IMG/VR virus record: IMGVR_UViG_3300046171_000162
Span: 1-64,000 of that record
Direction: 5' to 3' (one strand)
Source of the DNA: a virus
Length of the DNA stretch: 64,000 bases
Numbering within the stretch: position 1 is the stretch's first letter; every line of letters starts with the position of its first letter. Made by a program: the position numbers and the translations under genes. Of the stretch, positions 1 through 9,329 are shown piece after piece. The notes under the pieces were generated by a model. That model ran no database searches, was not told where the DNA came from, and saw only the letters and a program-made list of their open reading frames with translations.

Positions 1-1663
1 CATCAATGCTACCGCTCAAGGAACTACTGGTGGTACTGGTACTGGTTTGACGGTTGACATCACCACTTCTGCTGGTGCAGTTACATCGATTGCAATCGCT
101 AACCCTGGAACTGGTTACACCGTAGGCGACACTATCACCATTGCTGGTGGCGGATCCGATGCAACCTTCGCTATCGCTACTGTTCAAGGTACTGTCGGCG
201 CAATCGCAATTGCTGCTGGTGGTTCTGGATACGTTGCTGGTGAAGTCCTCACCGTTGGTGGTGGCAACGGAGATGCAACTTTTGAAGTTGCTACCGTAAC
301 CGATACTGCAATCACAATCTCTGCAGTCAAAGATTGGTACACCAATACAATCATCCCTGGCACTGGTCTTCCCCTCGGTGCTATCGGTCCTCGTCCTGGA
401 TCATCTGCATTCGCTGTAGAATCTGGTGTTGAGTATGACGAAGTTCACTTCGCAGTTATCGATACCGATGGTGCAGTCAGTGGTTCTGCTAACACAATCC
501 TTGAGAGAATCCTTTATGTCTCCAAGTTGAGCGACGGCAGAAGCTCCGAAGGCGCTGCTAACTTCTACAGAGACATCATTGCTGAACAGTCTTCGTTCTT
601 CTTTAACGGAACTGCTCCTGCTGCTGGTTGGAATCCTTCCACCGATGGTGTTGGTCAGGCACTAGACCTTGCAGGTTCTGCCATCAGTGGCAAGATGCAA
701 CTTCTAGGATTGAACGCTGTCGATCTTTCTGGTGGTGCAGATGATTACAACTACACTCCTGCAGAAATCGAGAACGCATTCGATGAGTTCGCTGACACAG
801 AACTAGTTCCTAACCTGAACTTTGTTCTCATGGGCGGATCACTCGCTACAGAACTCGACACCAAAGCAAAAGCAAACAAAGTTATTGCAATTGCTGCTGG
901 TAGAAAGGACTGTATTGCTTTCGTTTCTCCTCACAAGACAAACCAAGTTGGCACCAATGGTTCACTAACCAGCCAACAGCAAAGAGAGAACACTCTCAAC
1001 TTCTTTAACGGCATGACTTCCACGTCCTATGCTGTTTTTGATAGCGGTTACAAGTATTTCTACGACCGCTTCAACGATAAGTATCGCTACATCCCTTGCA
1101 ACGGAGACATCGCTGGTCTCTGCGTTAACACATCGGCTCTGCTCGATGACTGGTATTCCCCTGCTGGTCTGAACAGAGGTTCGCTACGTAACGCTATCAA
1201 ACTAGCATACAATCCTAGCAAAGCAGATAGAGACGAACTCTACCAGAACAGAATCAACCCTGTTGTTGTATTCCCTGGCAGTGGCGTCACTCTGTTTGGC
1301 GACAAGACTGCACTCGCATCTCCTTCCTCCTTCGATCGTATCAACGTTCGTCGCCTCTTCCTCAATGTTGAGAGAAGAATTGGTGGACTTGCCAAGGCAG
1401 TGCTATTTGAACAAAACGACGCGACAACACGTTCTTCCTTCCTCACGGCAGCAACTAGCTACCTTGCTGAAGTACAAGCACGTCGCGGCGTAACTGATTT
1501 CCTTGTGGTATGTGATGAATCAAACAACACCCCCGACGTTGTTGACCGTAACGAGTTTGTTGCAGAACTATTCATGAAACCAACCCGTTCCATCAACTAC
1601 ATCACCGTAACGTTTACTGCAACGAAGACTGGGGTTTCGTTCGCTGAAGTAATCGGTAACTGA
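1..1663 (+). CDS. 18: Tail sheath protein gp18 (5' end outside window)
   Basis: Contractile tail sheath subunit that polymerises around the tail tube. The frame is open from base 2 with no start codon, so the N-terminus lies upstream. The C-terminal 400 or so residues look like the conserved sheath core, including a late segment near LAKAVLFEQNDATTRSSFL. The visible N-terminal part is a glycine-rich insertion with two similar 37-residue units. The tail tube gene follows after 28 bases, which is the T4 order 18-19-20. The family call rests on the conserved C-terminal region and synteny. Confidence 0.93.
   Translation, partial: INATAQGTTGGTGTGLTVDITTSAGAVTSIAIANPGTGYTVGDTITIAGGGSDATFAIATVQGTVGAIAIAAGGSGYVAGEVLTVGGGNGDATFEVATVTDTAITISAVKDWYTNTIIPGTGLPLGAIGPRPGSSAFAVESGVEYDEVHFAVIDTDGAVSGSANTILERILYVSKLSDGRSSEGAANFYRDIIAEQSSFFFNGTAPAAGWNPSTDGVGQALDLAGSAISGKMQLLGLNAVDLSGGADDYNYTPAEIENAFDEFADTELVPNLNFVLMGGSLATELDTKAKANKVIAIAAGRKDCIAFVSPHKTNQVGTNGSLTSQQQRENTLNFFNGMTSTSYAVFDSGYKYFYDRFNDKYRYIPCNGDIAGLCVNTSALLDDWYSPAGLNRGSLRNAIKLAYNPSKADRDELYQNRINPVVVFPGSGVTLFGDKTALASPSSFDRINVRRLFLNVERRIGGLAKAVLFEQNDATTRSSFLTAATSYLAEVQARRGVTDFLVVCDESNNTPDVVDRNEFVAELFMKPTRSINYITVTFTATKTGVSFAEVIGN
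74..298 (+). repeat. Two-unit GxGY protein repeat inside the sheath gene
   Basis: Two in-frame units of 37 residues with a 38-residue period (74-184 and 188-298) share the pattern GxV..IAIA..G.GY..G..LT(I/V).GG...DATF..ATV. Similar GxGY-type units are, to my knowledge, common in variable parts of cyanophage virion proteins. The insertion probably faces outward on the sheath; that is inference. Confidence 0.75.
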
Positions 1664-1691
1664 TAACCCAAAAAAGGAAAGGTAAACACAA

Positions 1692-2294
1692 ATGGCAAAC
1701 ATCTCAAGTTTCTTAAGTAAAATTGGTGAAGGCGTCAAGCCTAATATGTTCAGTGTCGAGATCCCGTTCCCAGCGGGACTCGATAACGAACCAACTGCAA
1801 ACAGCGAAGATCAGAAACTGGTCAACCTTCTTTGCAAATCCACTGCACTTCCTGCATCCAACTTGGGTGTAATCGAAGTTCCTTTCAGAGGAAGAACTGT
1901 CAAGATCGCTGGTGATCGTACATTCGACACCTGGTCTGCAACGTTCTTCAACGATAAGGACATGAAGGTTCGTGGTTTCTTCGAGCAATGGTTGGAGTCT
2001 ATCAACACTCACGAGGCAAACAATGCTCCATTGTTCCAGCCTAGTGCAACTGATGGATACATGCAGAACATGAAGGTACACCAACTCCGTAAGGACGAGG
2101 CACAACCAGAATCACCCAACAAACTACGTTCTTACGAACTGTACTTTGCTTTCCCAACTAGCATCTCCCAGATCGACCTTGCTTATGACAGCAACGATCA
2201 GATCGAAGAGTTCACAGTTGAGTTCCAGTATTCTTACTGGAAGGCACTCAAGGGTGGTACAACTGGTTCTTCCCAGATCGAGATCAAGAAGTGA
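1692..2294 (+). CDS. 19: Tail tube protein gp19
   Basis: 200-residue inner tail tube subunit, through which DNA passes during infection. The sequence has the tube-fold pattern: an N-terminal Sxx..P..FSVEIPFP segment, then LPASNLGVIEVPFRGRTVKI and a C-terminal FTVEFQYSYW strand. Length and position between sheath and portal fit the T4 family. A purine-rich AAAAAAGGAAAGG stretch about 10 bases upstream can serve as ribosome binding site. Confidence 0.93.
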   Translation: MANISSFLSKIGEGVKPNMFSVEIPFPAGLDNEPTANSEDQKLVNLLCKSTALPASNLGVIEVPFRGRTVKIAGDRTFDTWSATFFNDKDMKVRGFFEQWLESINTHEANNAPLFQPSATDGYMQNMKVHQLRKDEAQPESPNKLRSYELYFAFPTSISQIDLAYDSNDQIEEFTVEFQYSYWKALKGGTTGSSQIEIKK

Positions 2295-2302
2295 TCTTTC
2301 TG

Positions 2303-2325
2303 ACCTGATAAATAGTTCATCAGGT
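2303..2325 (+). promoter_or_regulatory. Late promoter ATAAATA inside a hairpin, upstream of gp20
   Basis: ATAAATA at 2308-2314 matches the T4 late (gp55-dependent) promoter core TATAAATA. It overlaps a perfect 7-bp inverted repeat, ACCTGAT (2303-2309) and ATCAGGT (2319-2325), so most of the element lies in the loop. No T-tract follows, so this is not an obvious terminator. Confidence 0.6.
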
Positions 2326-2345
2326 AATTTAGAGATCAATAGATC

Positions 2346-4043
2346 ATGAGTCAACTGTTTGGTTTTTTAATCAAAGATGGCGGGGGGAGCAAGGGTCAAT
2401 CTCCTGTTCCCCCTAATAGTGATGACAGCGTAGCCACCGTAGCAGGTGGCTATTTTGGTACTTACGTAGATGTAGAAGGCGTCTCGAAAAACGAGTACGA
2501 ACTACTTAAGCGATATAGAGACATGTCGCTACACCCAGAAGTAGACACTGCCATTGATGAAATTGTAAATGAGTTTGTTGTCAGCGATGCAGATGATGCA
2601 CCCGTTGAGATCGAACTATCAAATCTTCAGATGGGTGCTGGAGTAAAGAAAAAGATTAGAGATGAGTTCGACCACATCTTAAAGATGTTGAACTTCGACA
2701 AGAACGCTCATCAGATCATTCGTAATTGGTATGTGGATGGTAGGGTATATTACCACAAGGTCATCGATCTTGAAAACCCCAAAGCAGGTATCCTAGAACT
2801 ACGAAACATTGATGCAGTCAAGATTCGTAAGGTTCGTCAAAAGATTCAAGACCCAAGAGTTGCATCAGATCCTCAAGCAGTCAAAGGTACTGCGTTGCAA
2901 TATGATTGGGGCAATTACGTAGAGTATTACATCTACCAACCCAAGGGTTTCTCTGGTTCGATGTCGATGCCACACAACAGTGCATCAGACTTCGCAACCA
3001 ATAACGGAATCAAGATTGCATCCGACTCCATCGCTACCGTCAACTCGGGTGTGATGGATCTGAACAAGAAGTACAGTCTCTCCTTCTTACACAAAGCAAT
3101 CAAGTCTCTCAATCAGCTTCGTATGATTGAAGACTCTCTGGTCATCTACCGTTTGTCCAGAGCACCCGAACGCAGAATCTTTTACATCGATGTTGGTAAT
3201 CTTCCTAAAGTCAAGGCAGAACAATACCTCCGTGATGTCATGGCACGTTATCGTAATAAGTTGGTTTACGATGCTTCGACGGGAGAGATCAGAGATGATA
3301 AAAAGCACATGAGTATGCTGGAAGATTTCTGGTTACCTCGCCGCGAAGGTGGTAGAGGCACAGAGATCTCCACACTACCTGGTGGTCAGAACCTAGGTGA
3401 ACTCAAGGACGTTGAGTATTTCAAAAAGAAACTATACAACTCCCTGAACTTGCCACCCTCTCGTCTCACTGACGACAACAAAGCATTCAACCTAGGCAAG
3501 TCTACAGAGATCCTACGTGATGAACTGAAGTTCAGTAAGTTCATCGGTCGTCTTCGCAAGCGTTTCTCACGTTTGTTCCACGACATTCTCAAGACTCAAC
3601 TTATCCTCAAGGGTGTCATCGCTCCTGAAGATTGGGAGGACATGGAAGAGCATATCCAATATGACTTCCTGTTTGACAATCACTTCAATGAATTGAAGCA
3701 ACAGGAGATGATGATGCAGCGCGTCACTCTCGTTACCCAGATGGATCCTTTCGTTGGAAAGTATTTCTCTACCGAGTACATCCGTCGTCAGGTTCTCATG
3801 CAGACCGAGAAGGAGTACAAGGAGATTGACAAGCAGATGTCATCTGACATTGACAGTGGCATGGCAATCGATCCAGTCGATGTCAATTCTCTAGAGATGA
3901 TGAACCAGCAGAACACTGCCTTCGCTCCAGAAATTGCAGCGCAACAGGCAGACGATGCTGGCGAAAGAGAACTAGAGAAAGCAAAGGAAATGGAGAAGTT
4001 GAAACCTGCTCCCGCGCCTGCAAAACCTAAAGCTGATAAATAA
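2346..4043 (+). CDS. 20: Portal vertex protein gp20
   Basis: 565-residue portal that forms the dodecameric ring at the unique capsid vertex, nucleates prohead assembly and conducts DNA. It carries typical T4-portal segments such as YRDMSLHPEVDTAIDEIVNE near residue 58 and a central region with SLNLPPSRLTDD. The C-terminus is a charged, Lys/Ala/Pro-rich tail. Gene order 19-20-small core-21-22-23 supports the call. The gene is often used as a cyanomyovirus marker. Confidence 0.96.
   Translation: MSQLFGFLIKDGGGSKGQSPVPPNSDDSVATVAGGYFGTYVDVEGVSKNEYELLKRYRDMSLHPEVDTAIDEIVNEFVVSDADDAPVEIELSNLQMGAGVKKKIRDEFDHILKMLNFDKNAHQIIRNWYVDGRVYYHKVIDLENPKAGILELRNIDAVKIRKVRQKIQDPRVASDPQAVKGTALQYDWGNYVEYYIYQPKGFSGSMSMPHNSASDFATNNGIKIASDSIATVNSGVMDLNKKYSLSFLHKAIKSLNQLRMIEDSLVIYRLSRAPERRIFYIDVGNLPKVKAEQYLRDVMARYRNKLVYDASTGEIRDDKKHMSMLEDFWLPRREGGRGTEISTLPGGQNLGELKDVEYFKKKLYNSLNLPPSRLTDDNKAFNLGKSTEILRDELKFSKFIGRLRKRFSRLFHDILKTQLILKGVIAPEDWEDMEEHIQYDFLFDNHFNELKQQEMMMQRVTLVTQMDPFVGKYFSTEYIRRQVLMQTEKEYKEIDKQMSSDIDSGMAIDPVDVNSLEMMNQQNTAFAPEIAAQQADDAGERELEKAKEMEKLKPAPAPAKPKADK
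4036..4042 (+). promoter_or_regulatory. Late promoter ATAAATA
   Basis: The heptamer overlaps the gp20 stop codon and lies 24 bases before the start of the small core gene at 4066. It matches the T4 late promoter core. Confidence 0.5.
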
Positions 4044-4065
4044 AATATAATCTCTTGATTACACT

Positions 4066-4251
4066 ATGGATACACCACTAGAGTCTGAACTCGTTGACAT
4101 TGTTGATTTGATTGCTGACAAGAAGCGTGGCGAAGCGTTAGATAAAATTAACGATTATCTATACGGCAAAGCACAGGACGTGATTGATCAGTACAAGCAG
4201 AGTGTAGCTTCTAGCTACTTTGATGAACCTACAGATACTCCAGAAGAATGA
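4066..4251 (+). CDS. Small prohead core protein (gp67 position)
   Basis: 61-residue acidic protein between portal and protease, where T4 has prohead core genes 67 and 68. It is mostly predicted helix (DIVDLIADKKRGEALDKI), with an acidic end (DEPTDTPEE). Similarity to T4 gp67 cannot be shown by eye; the role is inferred from position and size. Its stop overlaps the next start as ATGA. Confidence 0.6.
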   Translation: MDTPLESELVDIVDLIADKKRGEALDKINDYLYGKAQDVIDQYKQSVASSYFDEPTDTPEE

Positions 4252-4892
4252 AACTCATTACAGAAAACATTGAGGAGGTCAAACTTTTGACCGAAGAAAA
4301 AGACGGTCAGAAGCACCTCTACATTGAGGGTGTATTCCTCCAGTCGGAAGTAAAAAACCGTAACGGAAGAGTCTATCCATTTTCTGTTCTGGAAAAAGAA
4401 GTAGGTCGTTACAACGAAGAGTACGTAACCAAAGGTCGTGCTCTAGGAGAACTCGGTCACCCCGATGGTCCCACTGTAAACCTTGATCGTGTATCCCACA
4501 GGATCATGTCACTCAAGGCAGAGGGAAATAACTTCGTAGGTAAGGCACGAATTCTCGACACACCAATGGGCAACATTGCCAAGTCTCTCCTTGGTGAGGG
4601 TGTGAAACTTGGTGTTTCTTCTCGCGGCATGGGTAGCATTGATAGGCGTGAAAACGCCAACTATGTTATGGATGACTTTATGCTCGCGACTGCAGCAGAC
4701 ATTGTTGCAGATCCTTCCGCTCCTGATGCATTTGTAAACGGCATTATGGAAGGTAAGGAATGGGTATGGGACAACGGACTCCTAAAGGAGAAAACTGTGT
4801 CTAAATACCAGGGATACATTAGTGAATCATCCAAAAAAGATTTGGAAGAGAGGACCCTACAGGTCTTTGAACACTTCCTGTCAAATCTCTAA
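4248..4892 (+). CDS. 21: Prohead core protease gp21
   Basis: Serine protease (S77 type) that degrades the scaffold and trims capsid proteins during head maturation. Of 214 residues, the likely catalytic His is H71 in GELGHPDGP and the likely Ser lies in GVSSRGMGS (about residues 122-130). It starts with an ATGA overlap on the small core gene and precedes the scaffold, its substrate. Confidence 0.93.
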   Translation: MKLITENIEEVKLLTEEKDGQKHLYIEGVFLQSEVKNRNGRVYPFSVLEKEVGRYNEEYVTKGRALGELGHPDGPTVNLDRVSHRIMSLKAEGNNFVGKARILDTPMGNIAKSLLGEGVKLGVSSRGMGSIDRRENANYVMDDFMLATAADIVADPSAPDAFVNGIMEGKEWVWDNGLLKEKTVSKYQGYISESSKKDLEERTLQVFEHFLSNL

Positions 4893-4896
4893 TTTA

Positions 4897-4903
4897 ATAA
4901 ATA
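4897..4903 (+). promoter_or_regulatory. Late promoter ATAAATA upstream of gp22
   Basis: The T4-type late core lies 40 bases before the scaffold start, in an A/T-rich intergenic stretch. Confidence 0.6.
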
Positions 4904-4942
4904 ATCATAGAAATAGCTATAGAAATTCAAGGGGAAACTCAA

Positions 4943-6121
4943 ATGTCAGATATGTTAAAGGAAAAATTTGAGGAGTTTGTAACTGAATCAGGTCTAGTTG
5001 TAGAAGCGGGCGATCCTATGCCAACAGTATCTGCAGCAGTTATTCCTGGTGGTGGCGGTTATGAAGCGTCTAGCCAGTCCAAGACCGAAGTCAACTCCAA
5101 AGCTGGAGCTGGTGAAGGTAAGGCAACTGTAGGCACTGATGCTGTCAATGGTTACGGAGCTCAACAGTCAGTCACCGACAACGGTGGTCCACGTCCAGAC
5201 GGAAACGATGAGGGCGAGGATAATCCTGGTGCTAAAGCATCTGCTCCTGTTGGTGCTAAAGGCGCACAGAGCGATGGTACTGCACAGACCGCTAACATCA
5301 ATGATCCTGGCGATCAGGGCAAGACTCAAACCGTTGGTGCTGACGCAGCATATGCAACCAGCACTGGTCCTGATGTAACATATCCCATCAAACCTTCCTT
5401 TGAATCCCTTGACATGAGTGCAGATGTTGCAGCACTCACCGAAGGAACAGAACTCTCTGAAGAGTTCAAAGAGAAAGCAGCAACAATTTTTGAAGCAGCA
5501 GTCAAATCCAAACTGTCTGAAGAGTGGGCAAAACTCGAAGAGCAGTTTGAGACTCGTCTCTCCGAGCAAGTAGCAACCGTTAAGGGTGAGCTTGCAGAAG
5601 AGGTTGGCGGTACTATCAAGTACGCTATTCAAGCATGGTTAGAAGAGAACCAAGTATCCATCGATCGTGGTATTCGTAACGAAATTACCGAAGACTTCAT
5701 CTCTGGACTCAAGAATCTCTTCCAAGAGCATTACATTAACATCCCCGACGACAAAGTTGATGTTGTCGAAGGATTGACTGAAGACATTCGTAAGATGGAA
5801 GACAGCCTCAACCAACAAATTGAGCGCAACGTGAAACTTCAAGGTCGTCTAGATGAGACTGCAAAAACTGTAATTCTGAACGTTGTTTCGGAAGGATTGG
5901 CAGATACTCAAAAAGACAAGCTGGCATCTCTAGCAGAAGGCGTAGAGTTTGAATCTGAAGAGAAGTTTACAGAGAAGGTTAAGACCCTCCGTGAATCATA
6001 CTTCCCAGCAAACCCTGCTTCCCCTGCTGTAGAAGCTACTGACGAAGCACCAGTCGAAGGCGAAGAGGTATCCCCAGCAATGGCACAGTACCTCCAAGCA
6101 ATTAATCGCTGGAATTCCTGA
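4943..6121 (+). CDS. 22: Prohead scaffold protein gp22
   Basis: Main scaffold on which the capsid assembles; it is cleaved and expelled during maturation. The 392-residue acidic protein has a low-complexity Gly/Ala/Asp/Gln segment (about residues 30-145), followed by long charged helical, coiled-coil-like stretches. It sits between protease and capsid genes as in T4. The first third is extended and looks disordered compared with the helical core. Confidence 0.9.
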   Translation: MSDMLKEKFEEFVTESGLVVEAGDPMPTVSAAVIPGGGGYEASSQSKTEVNSKAGAGEGKATVGTDAVNGYGAQQSVTDNGGPRPDGNDEGEDNPGAKASAPVGAKGAQSDGTAQTANINDPGDQGKTQTVGADAAYATSTGPDVTYPIKPSFESLDMSADVAALTEGTELSEEFKEKAATIFEAAVKSKLSEEWAKLEEQFETRLSEQVATVKGELAEEVGGTIKYAIQAWLEENQVSIDRGIRNEITEDFISGLKNLFQEHYINIPDDKVDVVEGLTEDIRKMEDSLNQQIERNVKLQGRLDETAKTVILNVVSEGLADTQKDKLASLAEGVEFESEEKFTEKVKTLRESYFPANPASPAVEATDEAPVEGEEVSPAMAQYLQAINRWNS

Positions 6122-6130
6122 TAATAATTT

Positions 6131-6137
6131 TATAAAT
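6131..6137 (+). promoter_or_regulatory. Late promoter TATAAAT upstream of gp23
   Basis: TATAAATT, close to the T4 late core TATAAATA, lies 24 bases before the major capsid gene. Confidence 0.55.
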
Positions 6138-6160
6138 TTTCCTTACCCTAACAAGCTAAA

Positions 6161-7567
6161 ATGTTTAACGCAGAAAAGCTTCAGGAAAAGTGGGCACCTG
6201 TTCTAGGTCACGAAGGCTCCTCGCCTATCGGAGACCGTTATAAGAAGGCTGTCACCTCTGTCCTCCTGGAGAACCAAGAAAGATTCATGCGCGAAGAGCG
6301 CGGCATGCTAAACGAAGTTGCAGTTAACAGCCTAGGCGCTGGTACTGTTTCTCCTGCTGGCAGCGCACTCGGCAACGCTAACACTGCAGGTCTTGCAGGT
6401 TTCGACCCTGTACTGATCTCCCTCGTCCGTCGTGCAATGCCTAACCTGATGGCATATGACGTATGTGGCGTCCAACCAATGTCTGGTCCTACTGGACTTA
6501 TCTTCGCAATGCGTTCCCGCTACGAGAACCAAGGCGGCGAAGAGGCATTGTTCAACGAGCCCGACACTGGATTCTCTGCTGCACACGACGCTTCTGCTGG
6601 AGCTTATACTCCTAGAACTGGCGCTGGTGTTGGTGGCGATTCCGAAGGCAACAACCCTTCACTCCTTAACGACTCCTCCCCTGGAACCTACGAAGTAGGT
6701 CGTGGCATGAGCCGTGAGAACCTGGAGAAGATGGGCGAAGCTTCCCGTCTGTTCCGTGAGATGTCATTCAGCATTGAGAAGACTTCTGTGACTGCAAAGT
6801 CCAGAGCACTCAAAGCAGAATACACCTTGGAACTGGCACAAGACCTCAAGGCGATCCATGGTCTGGATGCAGAGCAAGAACTTGCTAACATCCTTTCTAG
6901 CGAAGTTCTCGCAGAAATCAACCGTGAAGTCGTCCGTACTGTCTACACAGTTGCAAAGAAAGGTGCTCAAAACAACGTTGCTAACGCTGGCATCTTCGAC
7001 CTCGACGTTGACTCCAACGGCAGATGGTCTGTTGAGAAATTCAAAGGACTTCTCTTCCAGATCGAGCGTGACGCTAACGCAATCGCACAAGAGACTCGTA
7101 GAGGAAAGGGCAACTTCCTGATCTGTTCTGCTGATGTCGCTTCGGCACTGGCAATGGCAGGAGTTCTCGACTACAGCAGCGGTCTAACTGGCGCTGGTGG
7201 TCCTTCCATCGGTGATGTTGATGACACTGGTAACCTCTCCGTAGGTACTATCAACGGTCGCATCAAGGTCTACGTTGATCCTTATGCAGCGAACCTCTCC
7301 GACAAGCACTACTATGTTATCGGTTATAAGGGTACTTCCCCTTATGATGCAGGTCTCTTCTACTGCCCCTATGTACCTCTCCAGATGGTACGTTCTATCG
7401 ATCCTGATACCTTCCAACCAAAGATTGGTTTCAAGACTCGTTACGGCATGGTCAGCAATCCTTTCGTCACCACCAACGGTGCATACAACGGCACCCCCGA
7501 TGGCGAATCGCTCACCGCAAATGCAAACATGTACTACAGACGTGTACAAGTCACAAACCTCATGTGA
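6161..7567 (+). CDS. 23: Major capsid protein gp23
   Basis: 468-residue HK97-fold major head protein. Typical features are the N-terminal NAEKLQEKWAPVL, the VGVQPM-like DVCGVQPMSGPTGLIFAMRSRY segment and the C-terminal KTRYGMVSNPF. It is expected to be cleaved by gp21 near the N-terminus. A strong terminator follows 20 bases after the stop, which closes the head module. Confidence 0.97.
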   Translation: MFNAEKLQEKWAPVLGHEGSSPIGDRYKKAVTSVLLENQERFMREERGMLNEVAVNSLGAGTVSPAGSALGNANTAGLAGFDPVLISLVRRAMPNLMAYDVCGVQPMSGPTGLIFAMRSRYENQGGEEALFNEPDTGFSAAHDASAGAYTPRTGAGVGGDSEGNNPSLLNDSSPGTYEVGRGMSRENLEKMGEASRLFREMSFSIEKTSVTAKSRALKAEYTLELAQDLKAIHGLDAEQELANILSSEVLAEINREVVRTVYTVAKKGAQNNVANAGIFDLDVDSNGRWSVEKFKGLLFQIERDANAIAQETRRGKGNFLICSADVASALAMAGVLDYSSGLTGAGGPSIGDVDDTGNLSVGTINGRIKVYVDPYAANLSDKHYYVIGYKGTSPYDAGLFYCPYVPLQMVRSIDPDTFQPKIGFKTRYGMVSNPFVTTNGAYNGTPDGESLTANANMYYRRVQVTNLM

Positions 7568-7587
7568 TTCATCACCAGGTTTACACA

Positions 7588-7612
7588 GCGTCCCTTCGGG
7601 GGCGCTTTTTTT
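7588..7612 (+). terminator. Rho-independent terminator after gp23
   Basis: A 7-bp stem (GCGTCCC/GGGGCGC, one G-U pair) with a TTCG tetraloop is followed by seven T. It ends the head-gene transcript. Confidence 0.9.
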
Positions 7613-7621
7613 ATGTTTTGA

Positions 7622-7628
7622 ATAAATA
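7622..7628 (+). promoter_or_regulatory. Late promoter ATAAATA after the gp23 terminator
   Basis: The late core lies 9 bases after the T-tract and 27 bases before the next start, so transcription restarts directly behind the terminator. Confidence 0.55.
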
Positions 7629-7654
7629 GATGTTAGAATTTACTATGGGTTATT

Positions 7655-8323
7655 ATGCCATCCCTAGAAGAAGCGAAAGCACAAGCAGACGCTAGACGAG
7701 CAGCAAAGAAAGTAGAACCATCAACAGAGACAGAGACAAAGAAACCGTCAACGTTCAAGATTCTCATCGGAACTATTGGTGCGTTGTTTGCTGTATCACA
7801 CATCGGTCTGATCGGATATGTAATTCACAGACCAGAAGAACCAACTGTACCACAGGTTCCAACCATCAACATTCCTCGTGGTGACTATTCATCTTACAGT
7901 ATCAAAGCAGGTAAGGACGGATACCAGATTGAATACAAAGCAAACGATCCTGCTATTCTAGAATCAGAAAAATCACTTCGACTCAATCAAGAGAGGAAGG
8001 GATTCTTTGGTCGTGGTGGTACTGAAATGCGTGACGAGTATCGCAGAGACCAGTACACCATGGATGGCACTCGCAACATCGGAGGTGAAATAGGTGAAGT
8101 GGGAAAGACAGGAGGTGTCAGCGCCGAGTGTATCGCGGCGGACGCTGGAGCACGATCTCAAGGTGCGATGGCAGGTAGTGCTATAGCTGCTGGTGTCGCC
8201 GTCCCAGCGGTCGCTAGCATCCCCTACGTGGGTTGGTTAGCAGGTGGATGGGCACTTCTCCTAGGACAGAAGGCAGGGTCATCTCTAGGATCCACTGTAG
8301 GAGGGGTCTTTAACGACTGCTAA
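7655..8323 (+). CDS. Membrane protein of unknown function after gp23
   Basis: I do not recognise this 222-residue protein. It has a charged N-terminus, one clear membrane segment (about residues 35-57, FKILIGTIGALFAVSHIGLIGYVI), a polar middle part and a Gly/Ala-rich hydrophobic C-terminal region (about 165-215) with alternating small residues that could also insert into a membrane. It has its own late promoter and sits between the capsid and tail-completion genes. A late virion or assembly role is a guess. Confidence 0.75.
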   Translation: MPSLEEAKAQADARRAAKKVEPSTETETKKPSTFKILIGTIGALFAVSHIGLIGYVIHRPEEPTVPQVPTINIPRGDYSSYSIKAGKDGYQIEYKANDPAILESEKSLRLNQERKGFFGRGGTEMRDEYRRDQYTMDGTRNIGGEIGEVGKTGGVSAECIAADAGARSQGAMAGSAIAAGVAVPAVASIPYVGWLAGGWALLLGQKAGSSLGSTVGGVFNDC

Positions 8324-8326
8324 ATA
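8320..8326 (+). promoter_or_regulatory. Late promoter CTAAATA
   Basis: CTAAATA overlaps the stop of the membrane protein gene and lies 20 bases before the start at 8347. CTAAATA is a common variant of the late core in this window. Confidence 0.45.
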
Positions 8327-8346
8327 GTAGTGCTTGGGAAGTTGAC

Positions 8347-8859
8347 ATGACTGCTGATTGGTACAAGAAACAACCATCCAATAGAAACTTTCTATCCCCA
8401 ACAGGTTTTACCTTTCGGATGGAAAGATTTGAAGGGGTGGATTTTTTCTGTCAATCAGCAAGCATTCCTGATGTAAACATGCCAGTTGTCGAAGTGGCAA
8501 CACCGTTCAGAAGTGCCCCCATTATCCCTGGCGGTGGTGTAGAATATGGAGACCTGTCATTGAGATTCATCATTGATGAAGACCTCAAGAATTACATGTC
8601 CGTTTGGAATTGGATTAGAGACTACGGTAACGCAGATTCATTTGCAGGAGAACCAGAAGGATATTCTGATGGGAACCTCATGATTCTGACATCAAATTTC
8701 AATCCACAGTTTATTGTGAACTTTGAGAATTTGATTCCAGTATCTCTAACCAGCATACCTTTTGATGCCACGGTCAGTGAAGTTGAATTCTTTACTGCAA
8801 CTGTCACCTTTAAGTATCACAGGTACACAGTGAATGATTTGTCAATGCAACCTTTATGA
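8347..8859 (+). CDS. Tube-fold tail protein, gp3-like position
   Basis: 170 residues with the tail-tube pattern also seen in gp19: SIPDVNMPVVEVATPFR, then GDLSLRFIIDEDLKNYMSVWNWI, and C-terminal VEFFTATVTFKYHRY. In T4-like cyanophages the gene between 23 and uvsY is usually annotated as gp3, the tail tube/sheath completion protein, and the size fits (T4 gp3 is about 176 residues). A gp54-like tube initiator is the alternative. Its stop overlaps uvsY as ATGA. Confidence 0.65.
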   Translation: MTADWYKKQPSNRNFLSPTGFTFRMERFEGVDFFCQSASIPDVNMPVVEVATPFRSAPIIPGGGVEYGDLSLRFIIDEDLKNYMSVWNWIRDYGNADSFAGEPEGYSDGNLMILTSNFNPQFIVNFENLIPVSLTSIPFDATVSEVEFFTATVTFKYHRYTVNDLSMQPL

Positions 8860-9329
8860 ATTTCAACTCCTTACATCAACGCTTCCAATCAATTAAGGAA
8901 GAGTGGACCAAAGATACACAAATCGATTTTCAATTTAAGAACAAACAATACTCTGAAGATCTGGCACGTCTTGCGTTGGAGATCCCTTTCCAGCACAATA
9001 AATACTTAAACCATTACACAGATCTCTCACAAATCAAAACCTCACTGGAGTTTGAATATCGTAAACTCCTACGAGATAAGAGAGAATACTACGGTGGAGA
9101 AGCTGACGCTAAAACCTACGCCGAAAAACCTTTTGGTACTAGTATTAAGACATCAGAAAAGATGAAGGTGTATCTGGAGTCAGATGACGAACTCATCAAC
9201 ACCGAGGCAAAGGTCAAGTACATTGATCAAATGTTATACTTCCTCGATCATGTGATGAAGCAAATCTCTAACAGAGGTTTCCAGATCAAGAGTGCTATTG
9301 AATGGGAAAAATTTATTAATGGAAACTAA
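8856..9329 (+). CDS. uvsY: UvsY recombination mediator
   Basis: 157-residue helical protein that loads UvsX recombinase onto gp32-coated single-stranded DNA. It shows UvsY-type segments such as ALEIPFQHNKYLNHY and LEFEYRKLLRDKREYY. It lies directly before uvsW as in other cyanomyoviruses, and its stop overlaps the uvsW ATG by one base. Confidence 0.9.
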   Translation: MNFNSLHQRFQSIKEEWTKDTQIDFQFKNKQYSEDLARLALEIPFQHNKYLNHYTDLSQIKTSLEFEYRKLLRDKREYYGGEADAKTYAEKPFGTSIKTSEKMKVYLESDDELINTEAKVKYIDQMLYFLDHVMKQISNRGFQIKSAIEWEKFINGN

